64,000 nt of DNA from Anaerolineales bacterium (GTDB lineage: Bacteria > Chloroflexota > Anaerolineae > Anaerolineales > Villigracilaceae): positions 1,240,001 to 1,304,000 of the forward strand of contig JABTTV010000001.1 in assembly GCA_015075725.1 (NCBI GenBank), in the 5' to 3' direction. This document shows positions 44,600 to 53,425 of this stretch, one piece after another. Position 1 is the stretch's first letter; each line of letters opens with the position of its first letter. Made by a program: the position numbers and the translations under genes. The notes below the pieces were generated by a model. It worked only from the letters and a program-made list of their open reading frames with translations. It was not told where the DNA came from and made no database searches.

Positions 44600-44663
44600 T
44601 CATTCGAACGCCATCCCGTCCTGCCGAAGTGGACGGGTATTTAACTGCAATTTGATGAAGTAA
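44600..44663 (+). pseudogene. 3'-end remnant of a GT39-type glycosyltransferase gene
   Basis: From about 44603, TTCGAACGCCATCCCGTC, then TGCCGAAGTGGACGGGTA, and CAATTTGATGAAGTAAAC align in order with the end of the GT39 gene at 41308-42873 (final 65 bases, 42812-42876), with about a quarter of bases changed and single-base deletions. The frame is broken. It ends 3 nt before the next start codon. Confidence 0.6.
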
Positions 44664-44666
44664 ACA

Positions 44667-46109
44667 ATGTCCTCCTCCAACAAATCACTGACCTATCTTG
44701 CCTGGTTTGGCGTCCTTGCCATGATGGCGGCGCTTGCCGTATATGCCTATCTTGGGATCTTCACCCGCTACATGGGCGACGATTACTGCCTGCTTGCCCA
44801 GGTGAAATTTGGCGATATCTTCACCAACAGTTGGAACAAATATCTTCTTAAATCCAACCGGTTTTCCAACCTGTTCGTCCTTGGCTTTTGGGAACTCTTC
44901 CCCCGCAACATCGCGTTTGTTCCTGCCCTGCACATCCTGCTCTGGGGGACCGGCTTGTACTGGCTGTCGGCCGAGTTGAACAAAATGCTGGAGACAAAAC
45001 TTGAAGCGCCGGTCCGTTTGCTCGCCGCCGAAGCGGTTATCCTTTTCTCCTTTTTTACCACACCGAACCTCTTCCAGGTCCTTTACTGGCGGCCCGGGCA
45101 GGTATCCTACCTGACCCCCATCGTTTTCTTCACACTCCTCTCAGCATGGATGGTGAGGCTCGTCCGCCTGCAAAAAGCCTCCCTTCCCATGGCGGTTCTC
45201 TTCGCCTTCCTGGCATTTTTCATTGGGGGACTTTCCGAGACCCTGGGCGCATTGCACATTTCTATTCTCTCGCTCGCGATCGCCTGCGTTTATTATTTCG
45301 ACACATCCGCCCGCCGCCAACCGGCGCTGACTTTGCTGACCGCCATGCTCATTGGCGCGCTGGCGGCACTGTTTGCAATGTTTATTTCCCCCGCCAATGA
45401 GTTTCGTATCAACGAAGAGAATGGTCCGCCCTCGCTTATAACCGTCCTCATCCGCGACGTGAATTTTTCATTCCTTTTCCTGCGCGTCGCAGTGACGAAC
45501 CTTCCCCTGCCCCTCTTTATGTTGTTGGCGATCTCCGGCTTGTTCTCGTACCAGTTCTTTTTGGATAAGCGCACCAAAAAAATCGAAACGCGATTTTACT
45601 GGATATTCCTTCTCATTCCGGTTCTGCTCTACGGATTGATCTTCGCCACCTTTGCTCCCAGCGCGTATGGGCAGTCCTACCCGTTGGAGCGGGTGCGGTT
45701 CCCGGCATATTTTCTGCTCATGGGTGCCATCATGGCACTGGGGATTTGCGCCGGATATGTACTGTCCTTTATAAAACCCCCGGTCTTCGTGAAAAATGCC
45801 GCCCTTGCGCTGGCGTTCCTTGCTTTTCTCTATCCCTTGTGGATGACGCGCCAGCCTCTCTCCACCTACGAAGAACGCCGCCTTTTTGCCCTGCGCTGGG
45901 ATGAACGGGAGCGGATGATCTACGATATGAAGGCTCGCGGTGAGCAAGAACTGATCATCCCCGGTTTGGATGGCTATAAAGGCGTAAAGGAACTGGACGT
46001 CCGGCCATTTTTTTGGCTGAACGGTTGTGCCGCGCAGTTGTACGATGTTCATTCCATCAGCGCCGTATCCATCGAAGAGGAACACATCCTTGAATATTTC
46101 AGCCAATGA
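44667..46109 (+). CDS. Polytopic membrane protein, DUF6056-like (GT-C-type)
   Basis: The protein has 480 residues and about 11 helices. The early segment FTRYMGDDYCLLAQVKF holds an acidic DD pair between helices 1 and 2, as in DUF6056 and other GT-C-type proteins. It is possibly a glycosyltransferase or glycan-modifying enzyme. The C-terminal soluble tail is about 70 residues. It overlaps the following sulfotransferase gene by 20 nt. Confidence 0.65.
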   Translation: MSSSNKSLTYLAWFGVLAMMAALAVYAYLGIFTRYMGDDYCLLAQVKFGDIFTNSWNKYLLKSNRFSNLFVLGFWELFPRNIAFVPALHILLWGTGLYWLSAELNKMLETKLEAPVRLLAAEAVILFSFFTTPNLFQVLYWRPGQVSYLTPIVFFTLLSAWMVRLVRLQKASLPMAVLFAFLAFFIGGLSETLGALHISILSLAIACVYYFDTSARRQPALTLLTAMLIGALAALFAMFISPANEFRINEENGPPSLITVLIRDVNFSFLFLRVAVTNLPLPLFMLLAISGLFSYQFFLDKRTKKIETRFYWIFLLIPVLLYGLIFATFAPSAYGQSYPLERVRFPAYFLLMGAIMALGICAGYVLSFIKPPVFVKNAALALAFLAFLYPLWMTRQPLSTYEERRLFALRWDERERMIYDMKARGEQELIIPGLDGYKGVKELDVRPFFWLNGCAAQLYDVHSISAVSIEEEHILEYFSQ

Positions 46110-47025
46110 ACTGACTCCCATCCTCGTCACCGGGTCGCATCGCAGCGGCACCACCTGGGTCGGTAAAATGCTCGCCGCCGCCGCGGATACCGCTTATATC
46201 AGCGAGCCGCTTAACGTTTTGCATCGCCCCGGCATCTTCCGCGTGCCGGTCAAATATTGGTACACCTACATTACAGAAGAGAATGAAGCGGAATACCTGC
46301 CCGCCTACCGTGAACTGCTGGACTTTCAATACCATACCTGGCTCGAGATCAAATCCCTCCGTTCGCTCAAAGATTTCCTGCGCATGGGGCGCGATTTCCG
46401 CATCTTTTTCAACGGGAGCATGTACGGCCAGCGCGCGCTCATCAAAGACCCGTTCGCGGTCTTCTCCACACCCTGGTTTGCGAATCGATTGCACTGCAAG
46501 GTCGTCATCACTGCCAGGCACCCGGCGGGATTCACCGGCAGTCTCAAACGTCTCGGGTGGAACTACGATTTCAACAACCTGCTTAATCAGCCGCTTTTCA
46601 TGCGCGACCATCTCGAGGCGGATCGCGCGGCGATGCAAGCAATCGACAAAAATGACATCGTGAGTCAAGCGGCTTTGTTGTGGAAGTTCATCTATCGCTT
46701 CGTTCATGGGACCCGTGAGTCGTTCCCGCAATTTGGCATTGTCCGCCACGAAGACCTTTCCCTCGACCCCGTGAACGGTTTCCAAATTTTATACAAATCC
46801 CTCGGTTTGGACTTTACCGAACGCGTCCGGAAGATCATTGAGAACTCCAGCAGTTCCGAGAACCCGGTGAGATTGGCGCGGAACAGGACCCACTCCGTCA
46901 AACTAGACAGCCGCGCCAACCTCGATAACTGGAAGAAGATCCTCTCTCCCGAAGAAATCTCCCGCGTCCGCAAGATCACGGAAGGCGTTTCTGAATTCTT
47001 CTATTCCGAAGAGGAATGGAAATAA
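46090..47025 (+). CDS. Sulfotransferase family protein
   Basis: The protein has 311 residues. The PAPS 5'-phosphosulfate loop is TGSHRSGTTWVGKML, and the 3'-phosphate region is VVITARHPAGFTGSLKRLGW. C-terminal segments QFGIVRHEDLSLDP and SLGLDF are typical of carbohydrate sulfotransferases. It would add sulfate to the surface glycan. The start chosen is TTG 46090, with AGAGG 9 nt upstream; GTG 46027 and ATG 46045 lie deeper in the previous gene. Confidence 0.82.
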   Translation: MNISANELTPILVTGSHRSGTTWVGKMLAAAADTAYISEPLNVLHRPGIFRVPVKYWYTYITEENEAEYLPAYRELLDFQYHTWLEIKSLRSLKDFLRMGRDFRIFFNGSMYGQRALIKDPFAVFSTPWFANRLHCKVVITARHPAGFTGSLKRLGWNYDFNNLLNQPLFMRDHLEADRAAMQAIDKNDIVSQAALLWKFIYRFVHGTRESFPQFGIVRHEDLSLDPVNGFQILYKSLGLDFTERVRKIIENSSSSENPVRLARNRTHSVKLDSRANLDNWKKILSPEEISRVRKITEGVSEFFYSEEEWK

Positions 47026-47033
47026 GTATTGCC

Positions 47034-47072
47034 CAGCCGCCGTCCTCGGCGGCGAGACGCCGCCTTGAGCAA
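47034..47072 (-). repeat. TTGCTCAAGGCGGCG repeat, copy 2
   Basis: On the minus strand this reads TTGCTCAAGGCGGCGTC followed by a CGCCG/CGGCG hairpin, like the copy at 19664-19704. It fills the gap between the sulfotransferase and GT2 genes. Confidence 0.6.
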
Positions 47073-47077
47073 ACTGA

Positions 47078-47860
47078 ATGAAACCAGCCGCCCTTCCTCT
47101 CGTATCCATCGTCACTCCCTCGTTCAACCAGGCGAACTTTATCGAAGCGACGATCCAATCTGTGCTCGGGCAGACCTATCGCCATATCGAATACATCATC
47201 ATCGACGGGGGCTCGACCGATGGCAGCGCGGGCATTATCAAAAAGCATGAAGGACGGATCGCTTTATGGGTCAGCGAACAGGACAAAGGTCAGACGGATG
47301 CGATCAACAAAGGGTTTGCCAAAGCCAAAGGCGACATCCTCGCCTGGATCAATTCCGACGACACGTATGCCACTCCCCACGCCGTCGCGGATGCGGTCAA
47401 CTTCCTGATCGCGAATCCCAATGTGGGGATGGTTTATGCGGACTGCAATTTCATCGACGAAGAAGGAAAGGTCATCGGCAAGTTTGCCTCGCGCCAGACC
47501 GATTACGAAAGGCTGCGCCGCGGCTACGTTCACATCCCCCAACAGACGATGTTCTTCCGCGCCAAATACTGGAAGGAACTCGGTCCGCTCGACCCGTCTT
47601 TCTATTTCGCAATGGATTATGACCTGTGGGTGAGGATCGCCAAAATCGCGCCGATTCGATATCTTCCGGGCAGGACGTGGTCGAACTTCCGCATTCACAC
47701 TTCCAGCAAGACCAATGTGGACGACGAACGCGGCTGGAAGGAAATGCTCAGGATCCATTACCGAGACGGCGGTTCATTCTTCGCGCCGATTGTGGCAAAA
47801 TATTATCTAAGAAAGCTCATCGGTCCACTGTGGAAATGGCAGATCAAAAGTAATGCGTGA
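47078..47860 (+). CDS. Glycosyltransferase family 2 protein
   Basis: The protein has 260 residues, GT-A fold. It begins PLVSIVTPSFNQANFIEATIQSVLGQ, has IIIDGGSTDGS, the DxD-type motif in AWINSDDTYAT, and ETMF-like FRAKYWKELGPLDPSFYFAMDYDLWVR. It transfers a sugar from a nucleotide donor. There is no membrane helix. Confidence 0.9.
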   Translation: MKPAALPLVSIVTPSFNQANFIEATIQSVLGQTYRHIEYIIIDGGSTDGSAGIIKKHEGRIALWVSEQDKGQTDAINKGFAKAKGDILAWINSDDTYATPHAVADAVNFLIANPNVGMVYADCNFIDEEGKVIGKFASRQTDYERLRRGYVHIPQQTMFFRAKYWKELGPLDPSFYFAMDYDLWVRIAKIAPIRYLPGRTWSNFRIHTSSKTNVDDERGWKEMLRIHYRDGGSFFAPIVAKYYLRKLIGPLWKWQIKSNA

Positions 47861-47950
47861 TCCGTGATTTGCGTTTTGCGTCTCGCGTTTACGTTTCACG
47901 TATTACGCATCATCCAATCAAAATTGTAAATAAAAAATCGTAATTCGAAA

Positions 47951-48559
47951 ATGTATCTCTTCTCTCCTCCCTCCCTCGACGATCTCATCCGTCTTCTGAA
48001 AGCCTGGCGCTTTTGGGTCTTGGGCGCGTTGATCGGTTCCGCCATCGGCGCGGCGTTCCATGCCATCGTCCCTCCGCCGTATCGCGCCAAAGCCACCGTC
48101 AACGTGGATTTTAATTTCGAAGAAGCCTTCCCGACCAACACCGACCGGCAGGACTTTTATTACCTCGAGCGTGAAACCCGCAAAATGGAAGAACTCGCCT
48201 GGTCTGACGACGTGTTGGGTCGATTGAACGTGCCGATCGATCAATTGCGCAACGGGAAGTTGATCCTATCCCAACCTGCCGAAGCAGGCTGGCATTTTTA
48301 TGCCGACGATCAAGACGCCAAAAAAGCGGAAGAGCTCGCATCCGCGTGGGCAAACGCGTTTGTAGAAAAAGTTCAAGCAGAAAGACAAGCAGGCGGCCTG
48401 AATGAATTCATCAGACTCGAAGTGACCCAGTCTGCGGACCTGCCAAGGGAACGAAGCATACCATTGAGCGATTACCTTCTCGCAGGCGCAAGCGGATTTC
48501 TTCTTTTGGCAGTTTTCTTCGTTTTGTTCATCCGTCGAAAGGACTCCAACATCTCCTGA
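47951..48559 (+). CDS. Wzz-like polysaccharide chain-length/co-polymerase protein
   Basis: The protein has 202 residues. Two membrane helices, near residues 20-42 and 175-197, flank an extracytoplasmic helical domain; the N-terminal part PYRAKATVNVDF resembles Wzz. It is short for the family, and no tyrosine-kinase domain is fused. It sits between a GT2 and an O-antigen ligase gene, as expected for chain-length control. Confidence 0.72.
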   Translation: MYLFSPPSLDDLIRLLKAWRFWVLGALIGSAIGAAFHAIVPPPYRAKATVNVDFNFEEAFPTNTDRQDFYYLERETRKMEELAWSDDVLGRLNVPIDQLRNGKLILSQPAEAGWHFYADDQDAKKAEELASAWANAFVEKVQAERQAGGLNEFIRLEVTQSADLPRERSIPLSDYLLAGASGFLLLAVFFVLFIRRKDSNIS

Positions 48560-48574
48560 TGTTGGAATATTTTT
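48545..48574 (+). terminator. Hairpin with T tract overlapping the wzz-like stop
   Basis: TCCAACATC and GATGTTGGA (48545-48566, 4-nt loop) are followed by ATATTTTT. The stop of the wzz-like gene lies in the loop, and the next ATG follows the T run directly. It could be an attenuator inside the operon or simply a repeat related to 33925-33951. Confidence 0.5.
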
Positions 48575-50041
48575 ATGGCGCAAGGCAATTCCACGAATAA
48601 ATTCCAAAGCCGGGAGACTTTGAAGTCCGCCATAAAATTACTTTGGGGTCTTGCCCTGCTCACCCTGCCTGTCACCAGTTTTCGCTGGTTTCCCGGTTTG
48701 GGCGAAAGCACGCTTGTCCGCCCGCTGGCTTTGTATCCGCTTGCGATCTTGTTACCGCTTCTTCTGATTCAGGCATGGCGCAGAAAAATATCGCTGACAT
48801 TCTCTGGCGCGTTCATCGCGCTTGGCGTGTTTGTTTTATACGCTTTTTTCTCATCCAGCATCGGCGCATTGATAGACCCGATCCCCTTGCGCGGACAAAC
48901 CTACGACGGTCGCGTCATTCGCGCTCTTGTGACGCTTTTCATCGGCGTCGCTTTCTTTGTCGCTGCCGTCTGGATGAACAAGGACGAAGCCGATCTGCGT
49001 TTCACCGTCCAGTGGATTTTCGCCGGGCTATGTCTCGACCTTGCCTGGAGCGGACTGCAAGCCGTCACGTTTTACACGGGTCTGCTTGAAAAGGAAATGG
49101 TCACGCATTGGCAGCTTGCATTTTCGATGCGCGAACTCGTGCGCACGAACCGCATCTCGGGCCTGGCATATGAACCGGCATGGCTGGCGGGACAACTTGC
49201 GACGATATTTTTTCCATTTCTCTTTGCCGCTGTATTGACGAAGTTCCGCCTCACTTCGCTGACCTGGCTTGAGCCTGTGCTTCTGACTTTATCCACACTC
49301 GTATTGTTTGCCACCTACTCACGCGGAGGCTTGCTCATCACCATCGGCGTCTCCGGTTTGATGACGCTTATATTCGGGCGCGACATTCTCCAAGGCATAT
49401 GGGCTTGGTATATCAAAGGCTTTAAAGAACAGCGCTTTACATCTTTCATCTTTCGCCTTTCGATCATTGTCGCTCTTGTCGGAGTTATCGCAGGCGCGTT
49501 TCTTTTTCTTAGCCAAAAGAATTACTTCCGCCGCCTGTGGGAGGTCAATGCCGAGAGCTTGAACGAATACATCGTGGACATCAACGCCGGTGCGCGCGGA
49601 GCGTACACGGTCGGGGCGTTGTCTGCGTTTTCAGAATATCCGCTGACAGGCGTCGGCTTGGGAGGAAGCGGGTTCTACATCTACCAGAACCTGCCCGATT
49701 GGGCTTTAACCACCGTCCCTGAAATTGCAAAACAACTCGATCCATCCAATAGGTTGTATCCCAACCCGAAAAATCTCTATGTGCGTTTACTCTCCGAGAC
49801 CGGTCTGATCGGCTTCTTCCTTTTCATTGCTTTTCAACTTTACCTGTTGGGTGAAACACTTTCTCTTTACCGGCGTGGGCCAGCCTGGGCGCGGTTTGCC
49901 GCGATCGCCGGTGTATTTGCGTGGGTTGCCATCGCCTTGTATAATTTCACCCAGGATTCGCTGACCACCCCGAACATTTGGATCGTGCCGGGGATCATGG
50001 CTGGGATTGCCGTTAATCTATCGAATAAGGAAGTTTCATGA
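48575..50041 (+). CDS. O-antigen ligase family membrane protein
   Basis: The protein has 488 residues with about 12 helices. The large extracytoplasmic loop before the last helices contains GVGLGGSGFYIYQNLP and NLYVRLLSETGLIGFFLF, the Wzy_C (O-antigen ligase/polymerase) signature. It would polymerise or transfer glycan chains. Its stop overlaps the following sulfotransferase start (ATGA). Confidence 0.83.
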   Translation: MAQGNSTNKFQSRETLKSAIKLLWGLALLTLPVTSFRWFPGLGESTLVRPLALYPLAILLPLLLIQAWRRKISLTFSGAFIALGVFVLYAFFSSSIGALIDPIPLRGQTYDGRVIRALVTLFIGVAFFVAAVWMNKDEADLRFTVQWIFAGLCLDLAWSGLQAVTFYTGLLEKEMVTHWQLAFSMRELVRTNRISGLAYEPAWLAGQLATIFFPFLFAAVLTKFRLTSLTWLEPVLLTLSTLVLFATYSRGGLLITIGVSGLMTLIFGRDILQGIWAWYIKGFKEQRFTSFIFRLSIIVALVGVIAGAFLFLSQKNYFRRLWEVNAESLNEYIVDINAGARGAYTVGALSAFSEYPLTGVGLGGSGFYIYQNLPDWALTTVPEIAKQLDPSNRLYPNPKNLYVRLLSETGLIGFFLFIAFQLYLLGETLSLYRRGPAWARFAAIAGVFAWVAIALYNFTQDSLTTPNIWIVPGIMAGIAVNLSNKEVS

Positions 50042-50769
50042 TCGTCCTTTCCGTTGGAATGCCGCGCGCGGGGTCGGGCTGGCACTATAACCTCATCCAC
50101 GACCTGATGAAAACGACAGGATGCGCCGATGCGCGCGACATCCGCGAAAGATACAAATTACAGAAGATTCTTACGGAGGTCAATTGCAACATCGGCGTAC
50201 TTTCGGCGCGCAGGCTCGCGATGGTGGCCATACCCGCGCTGATGGGCAATACTTTTGTGATCAAAGCCCATGCGGCGCCATCCGGCGCGTCGCGTATTCT
50301 GGCAAAGCTGGGTTTGTTGCGCATGACCTACATCTATCGCGACCCGCGTGACGCCATGCTCTCGGCATTCGATTTCGGTCAACGCGCGCTTGCCAAGGGA
50401 CGCCCCAACGCATTTTCCCACCTGTCGGATTTCGATAAAAGCATGGACTTCATCATGGAGTACGTCCGCATTTGGGAGAAATGGACTGCGGAGAAGAATG
50501 TGCTTGTCGCACGCTACGAGGATCTCTTAACGAATTACGAGGTAGAATCGGCACGCCTGTTGAAATATCTCAACCTGGATGCGGCCAAGCCGGAGGTCCG
50601 CGCGGTGATCGAGCAATATCGTCCCGGCGCGAACGACTCTCAACAGGGATTGCACTACTACAAAGGCCAGATCGGGCGTTTCCGTGATGCCTATACAACC
50701 GAACAAAAAAGGTTCATATTGACCAAACTGGTCGGTTATCTGGAGCGCATGGGGTACGATACGGTGTAG
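50038..50769 (+). CDS. Sulfotransferase domain protein
   Basis: The protein has 243 residues. The N-terminal PAPS loop is VGMPRAGSGWHYNLIHDL and the 3'-phosphate motif is TYIYRDPRDAMLSAFDFGQ. Then come VLVARYEDLLTNYEVESARLLKYLNLD and a C-terminal FRDAYTTEQKRF. It is clearly different from the sulfotransferase at 46090, being shorter and of the sulfotransferase-1 type. It is coupled to the O-antigen ligase gene by a 4-nt overlap and ends the polysaccharide locus. Confidence 0.85.
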   Translation: MIVLSVGMPRAGSGWHYNLIHDLMKTTGCADARDIRERYKLQKILTEVNCNIGVLSARRLAMVAIPALMGNTFVIKAHAAPSGASRILAKLGLLRMTYIYRDPRDAMLSAFDFGQRALAKGRPNAFSHLSDFDKSMDFIMEYVRIWEKWTAEKNVLVARYEDLLTNYEVESARLLKYLNLDAAKPEVRAVIEQYRPGANDSQQGLHYYKGQIGRFRDAYTTEQKRFILTKLVGYLERMGYDTV

Positions 50770-50789
50770 GTGTAATTCGACTGTAACGT

Positions 50790-50817
50790 CGGGGATGTTG
50801 TCGAACCCCGTCTTTTT
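50790..50817 (+). terminator. Probable terminator of the polysaccharide locus
   Basis: CGGGG (50790-50794) pairs with CCCCG (50806-50810) over an 11-nt loop, followed by TCTTTTT. It lies 20 nt after the last sulfotransferase stop. Confidence 0.6.
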
Positions 50818-50835
50818 CGTTATTATTGGCAGGCA

Positions 50836-52593
50836 ATGATGAAACGATTCGACACCCCATACATGGCGGACTGGTTCGCCATATCATTACGCTGGATCAT
50901 GTTGGTGGGCTTGATCGTTTCGCTGGGTCTCGGGCAGAAACTGGATATCGGCTCCACCTGGACCCTGGGTTTGTTAATTTTCTGGAATCTGGGTATGACG
51001 GCGCTGGCGGGCTTGAACGTGCGCACTTCGTATCATCGACGGCTTAATATTGCAGTGGACATCATCCTGGCGGGCGCATTTTTCTGGATGCAGGGCGGCG
51101 TGCGCGGTCCGGCTTTTTGGGCGGGTTTGCTTCCGATCCTGACAGGCTCCATTTATTTCGAGATCATCGGCGCGGTCGTCACTTCACTGATCTTTTCGGG
51201 GCTTGTGATCTATACCGGCCTGCGAAATGAAGGCAACCTGCTCCTTGCGGTCCTGATCGCAGGAATCATGAGTCTGCTGGGCATCCTCTTCGGTTTTCTT
51301 GGGCGCAGGTTGATGGACCATATGCGCAAGAACCGATCCATCTGGGGGGACGAAGAGGAGAGAAAACGCGCCATTCAAAACGAGCGCATGCGCGCCATTT
51401 ACGAACTGACCTCCACGCTTTCGACCACCCTCAGTTATAAACGCGTACTCGATTCCGCCCTCGATATGAGCGCCTCGGCTCTAAACCCGAACCTGGAACC
51501 GGAGCAGACGACCAGCGATCCGCTGGTGGGCGCGGTGATGCTCTTCAACGCCGGAAAACTACGGGTCGGTTCTGCGAGGCGTTTTACCAACGCCGATATG
51601 CGGATCACCTTCGACGGCACGGAGGGAATACTCAAGAGAGCGATCGATGAGGGCGAACCCGTCAAATTCAATGACATCGGCTACGACCAGGAATTGGGGC
51701 GGGTGGTGGCGCTCCGCAATTGCACCAGCGGATACATCTTCCCCCTGCGCAGCGGATTCAACGTCTATGGCGTGCTGATCTTTGCCCATCCCGAACCCGA
51801 TTACTTCACCACCGAACGTACGAACCTTTTGGATATCATCGGCCGCCAGGCGGTCATCGCCATTCAGAACGCGCGCCTTTACCAGGACCTGGTGGAGGAA
51901 AAAGAACGCCTCGCGGATGTGTACGAAGAAGCGCGCAAGAAACTGGCGCGTGACCTGCACGACGGCCCCACTCAATCGGTGGCGGCCATGGCGATGCGTT
52001 TGAACATCTCGCGCCGCATGCTTTCAAAGGACCCCAAAGGCGCCAATGAAGAACTGGTCAAGCTGGAGGATCTGGCGCATCGCACCACCAAGGAGATCCG
52101 GCACATGCTCTTTACCCTGAGGCCGCTCATCCTCGAGTCGCAGGGTCTTGCCGCAGCAATTCAATCCATGGCGGATAAGATGATGGAGACCTTCGCCCAG
52201 CGCGTCGTGGTGGAGATCGACCAGAACGCGGCGCAGCAGTTGGAGATGGGCAAGCAGGGCGTGATCTTCTACATCATCGAAGAGGCGGTCAACAACGCGC
52301 GCAAGCACGCCGTGGCCGATACGATCACCGTGCGTTTGCGGCAGGTGGAGACGGGGGTCGTTCTTTTGGAAATCATCGATAACGGCGTGGGTTTCGACGT
52401 GAAAGCCATCACACAGAATTACGAAAAACGTTCCAGCAGCAGCCTGGGCATGGTGAACCTGCGTGAGCGGGCCGAACTGGTGAACGGCTTGCTCAATATC
52501 GAATCGAAGTCGGGCAGGGGTACGAATGTGCAAGTGTACATTCCGCTCACCGAGGAAGCTGCCGACCGCCTGCATCACGCCCGCAGAAAATAA
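50836..52593 (+). CDS. Orphan sensor histidine kinase (membrane, GAF, HisKA_3)
   Basis: The protein has 585 residues. About four or five helices (to residue 165) are followed by a GAF-like domain (about 185-345), then KKLARDLHDGPTQSVAAMAM with the phosphoacceptor His near 375, and a HATPase domain with EEAVNNARKHAVA and SSSLGMVNLRERAELVNG. No response-regulator gene is adjacent. Two ATG codons stand in tandem at 50836 and 50839. Confidence 0.87.
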   Translation: MMKRFDTPYMADWFAISLRWIMLVGLIVSLGLGQKLDIGSTWTLGLLIFWNLGMTALAGLNVRTSYHRRLNIAVDIILAGAFFWMQGGVRGPAFWAGLLPILTGSIYFEIIGAVVTSLIFSGLVIYTGLRNEGNLLLAVLIAGIMSLLGILFGFLGRRLMDHMRKNRSIWGDEEERKRAIQNERMRAIYELTSTLSTTLSYKRVLDSALDMSASALNPNLEPEQTTSDPLVGAVMLFNAGKLRVGSARRFTNADMRITFDGTEGILKRAIDEGEPVKFNDIGYDQELGRVVALRNCTSGYIFPLRSGFNVYGVLIFAHPEPDYFTTERTNLLDIIGRQAVIAIQNARLYQDLVEEKERLADVYEEARKKLARDLHDGPTQSVAAMAMRLNISRRMLSKDPKGANEELVKLEDLAHRTTKEIRHMLFTLRPLILESQGLAAAIQSMADKMMETFAQRVVVEIDQNAAQQLEMGKQGVIFYIIEEAVNNARKHAVADTITVRLRQVETGVVLLEIIDNGVGFDVKAITQNYEKRSSSSLGMVNLRERAELVNGLLNIESKSGRGTNVQVYIPLTEEAADRLHHARRK

Positions 52594-52598
52594 ATCTC

Positions 52599-53354
52599 TT
52601 GCATCACATCCATCATGCACCCGGGATTCCGAGCCGCCGGCCGCCGTTGATCCTCATTCATGGCGCAGGCGGCAGCTTTTTATCCTGGCATCCAATTCTC
52701 AGAAGGCTCGCAGGTGAAACGGTTTACACGCTCGACCTGCCCGGTCACGGTGAATCACAAGGCGCGGGCCGGGCATCCGTCCGCGAGTATGCATCGGATG
52801 TCTTGCAATTCATGGAAGAAAGACGGATTCACAAACCGGTCTTTGCGGGACATTCCATGGGAAGCGCCATTGTCTTGACCATTGCGCTGGATGCGCCTGA
52901 AAAACTTTCGGGGTTTGCATTGCTTGGAGCTGGGGCGAGACTTCGCGTCTCGCCTATGATCCTCAAAAAAGCTCGCAATCCCGCTACATTTGCCGACGCG
53001 GTGGCTTTGATCAACGAATATAGTTTCAGCCCGGATGTTCCGAAAGACCTTTTGCGGTTATCCACTCAGAATATGATGAAGACCGATCCGCAAACCCTGC
53101 TGGGCGATTTTCTCGCCTGTGATTCGTTCGATGTGACGGATCGTGTCGACTCGATCCAGGTTCCAGCCCTCATCCTTTGCGGCACCTTGGATGTAATGAC
53201 CCAGCCAAAGTATTCCGAATTCCTCGCGGAGAAGATACCCGGGGCGCGTTTGCATCTGATCAAGGAAGCCGGTCACATGATCGCGCTCGAACAACCGGAT
53301 GTTGTCGGAAGATTATTGAAGGAATTTTTGGAGAGTCTCCCGCCTCTTTCCTGA
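52599..53354 (+). CDS. Alpha/beta hydrolase
   Basis: The protein has 251 residues. The oxyanion segment is LILIHGAGGSFLSW, the nucleophile elbow is AGHSMGSAIVLTIAL (Ser about 87), the acid is in CGTLDVMT, and the catalytic His is in EAGHMIALEQP. The start is a TTG at 52599, 5 nt after the kinase stop; no better start lies before the domain. The codons for GARLRVS are part of a GGCGAGAC palindrome (52935-52955). The substrate is unknown. Confidence 0.83.
   Translation: MHHIHHAPGIPSRRPPLILIHGAGGSFLSWHPILRRLAGETVYTLDLPGHGESQGAGRASVREYASDVLQFMEERRIHKPVFAGHSMGSAIVLTIALDAPEKLSGFALLGAGARLRVSPMILKKARNPATFADAVALINEYSFSPDVPKDLLRLSTQNMMKTDPQTLLGDFLACDSFDVTDRVDSIQVPALILCGTLDVMTQPKYSEFLAEKIPGARLHLIKEAGHMIALEQPDVVGRLLKEFLESLPPLS
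52935..52955. repeat. GGCGAGAC palindrome inside a coding sequence
   Basis: GGCGAGAC (52935-52942) and its complement GTCTCGCC (52948-52955) flank TTCGC. It is in frame within the alpha/beta hydrolase gene, in the lid region after the GLGAGARL segment. Confidence 0.6.
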
Positions 53355-53399
53355 CATTGGGCTGGTACCGCCCATTTGATTTTTTTTCACACTGAAACT

Positions 53400-53425
53400 G
53401 TAGGTCACGCTCCAGCGTGACCTAC
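53400..53425. repeat. GTAGGTCACGC palindrome, copy 1
   Basis: GTAGGTCACGCT and AGCGTGACCTAC form 12-bp perfect arms. On the minus strand its CTA (53422-53424) supplies the TAG stop of rdgB. Copy 2 lies just upstream of the rdgB start. Confidence 0.7.

Noticed and set aside
44358..44663. 101-codon plus-strand open frame before the DUF6056 gene
   Set aside because: Most of it is antisense to the sulfatase-fold gene; only its last 60 bases have meaning, as a glycosyltransferase gene remnant.
47886..47905. Possible third parS site at GTTTCACGTATTACG
   Set aside because: Only the left half matches; the right half lacks GAAAC, and the DNA belongs to an ATGCGTGAT/ACGCATCAT-type repeat stretch.
49289..49297. 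DnaA-box-like TTATCCACA
   Set aside because: It is a single copy inside the O-antigen ligase coding sequence; another (27581) is inside the EB_dh gene. There is no cluster, so these are not an origin.
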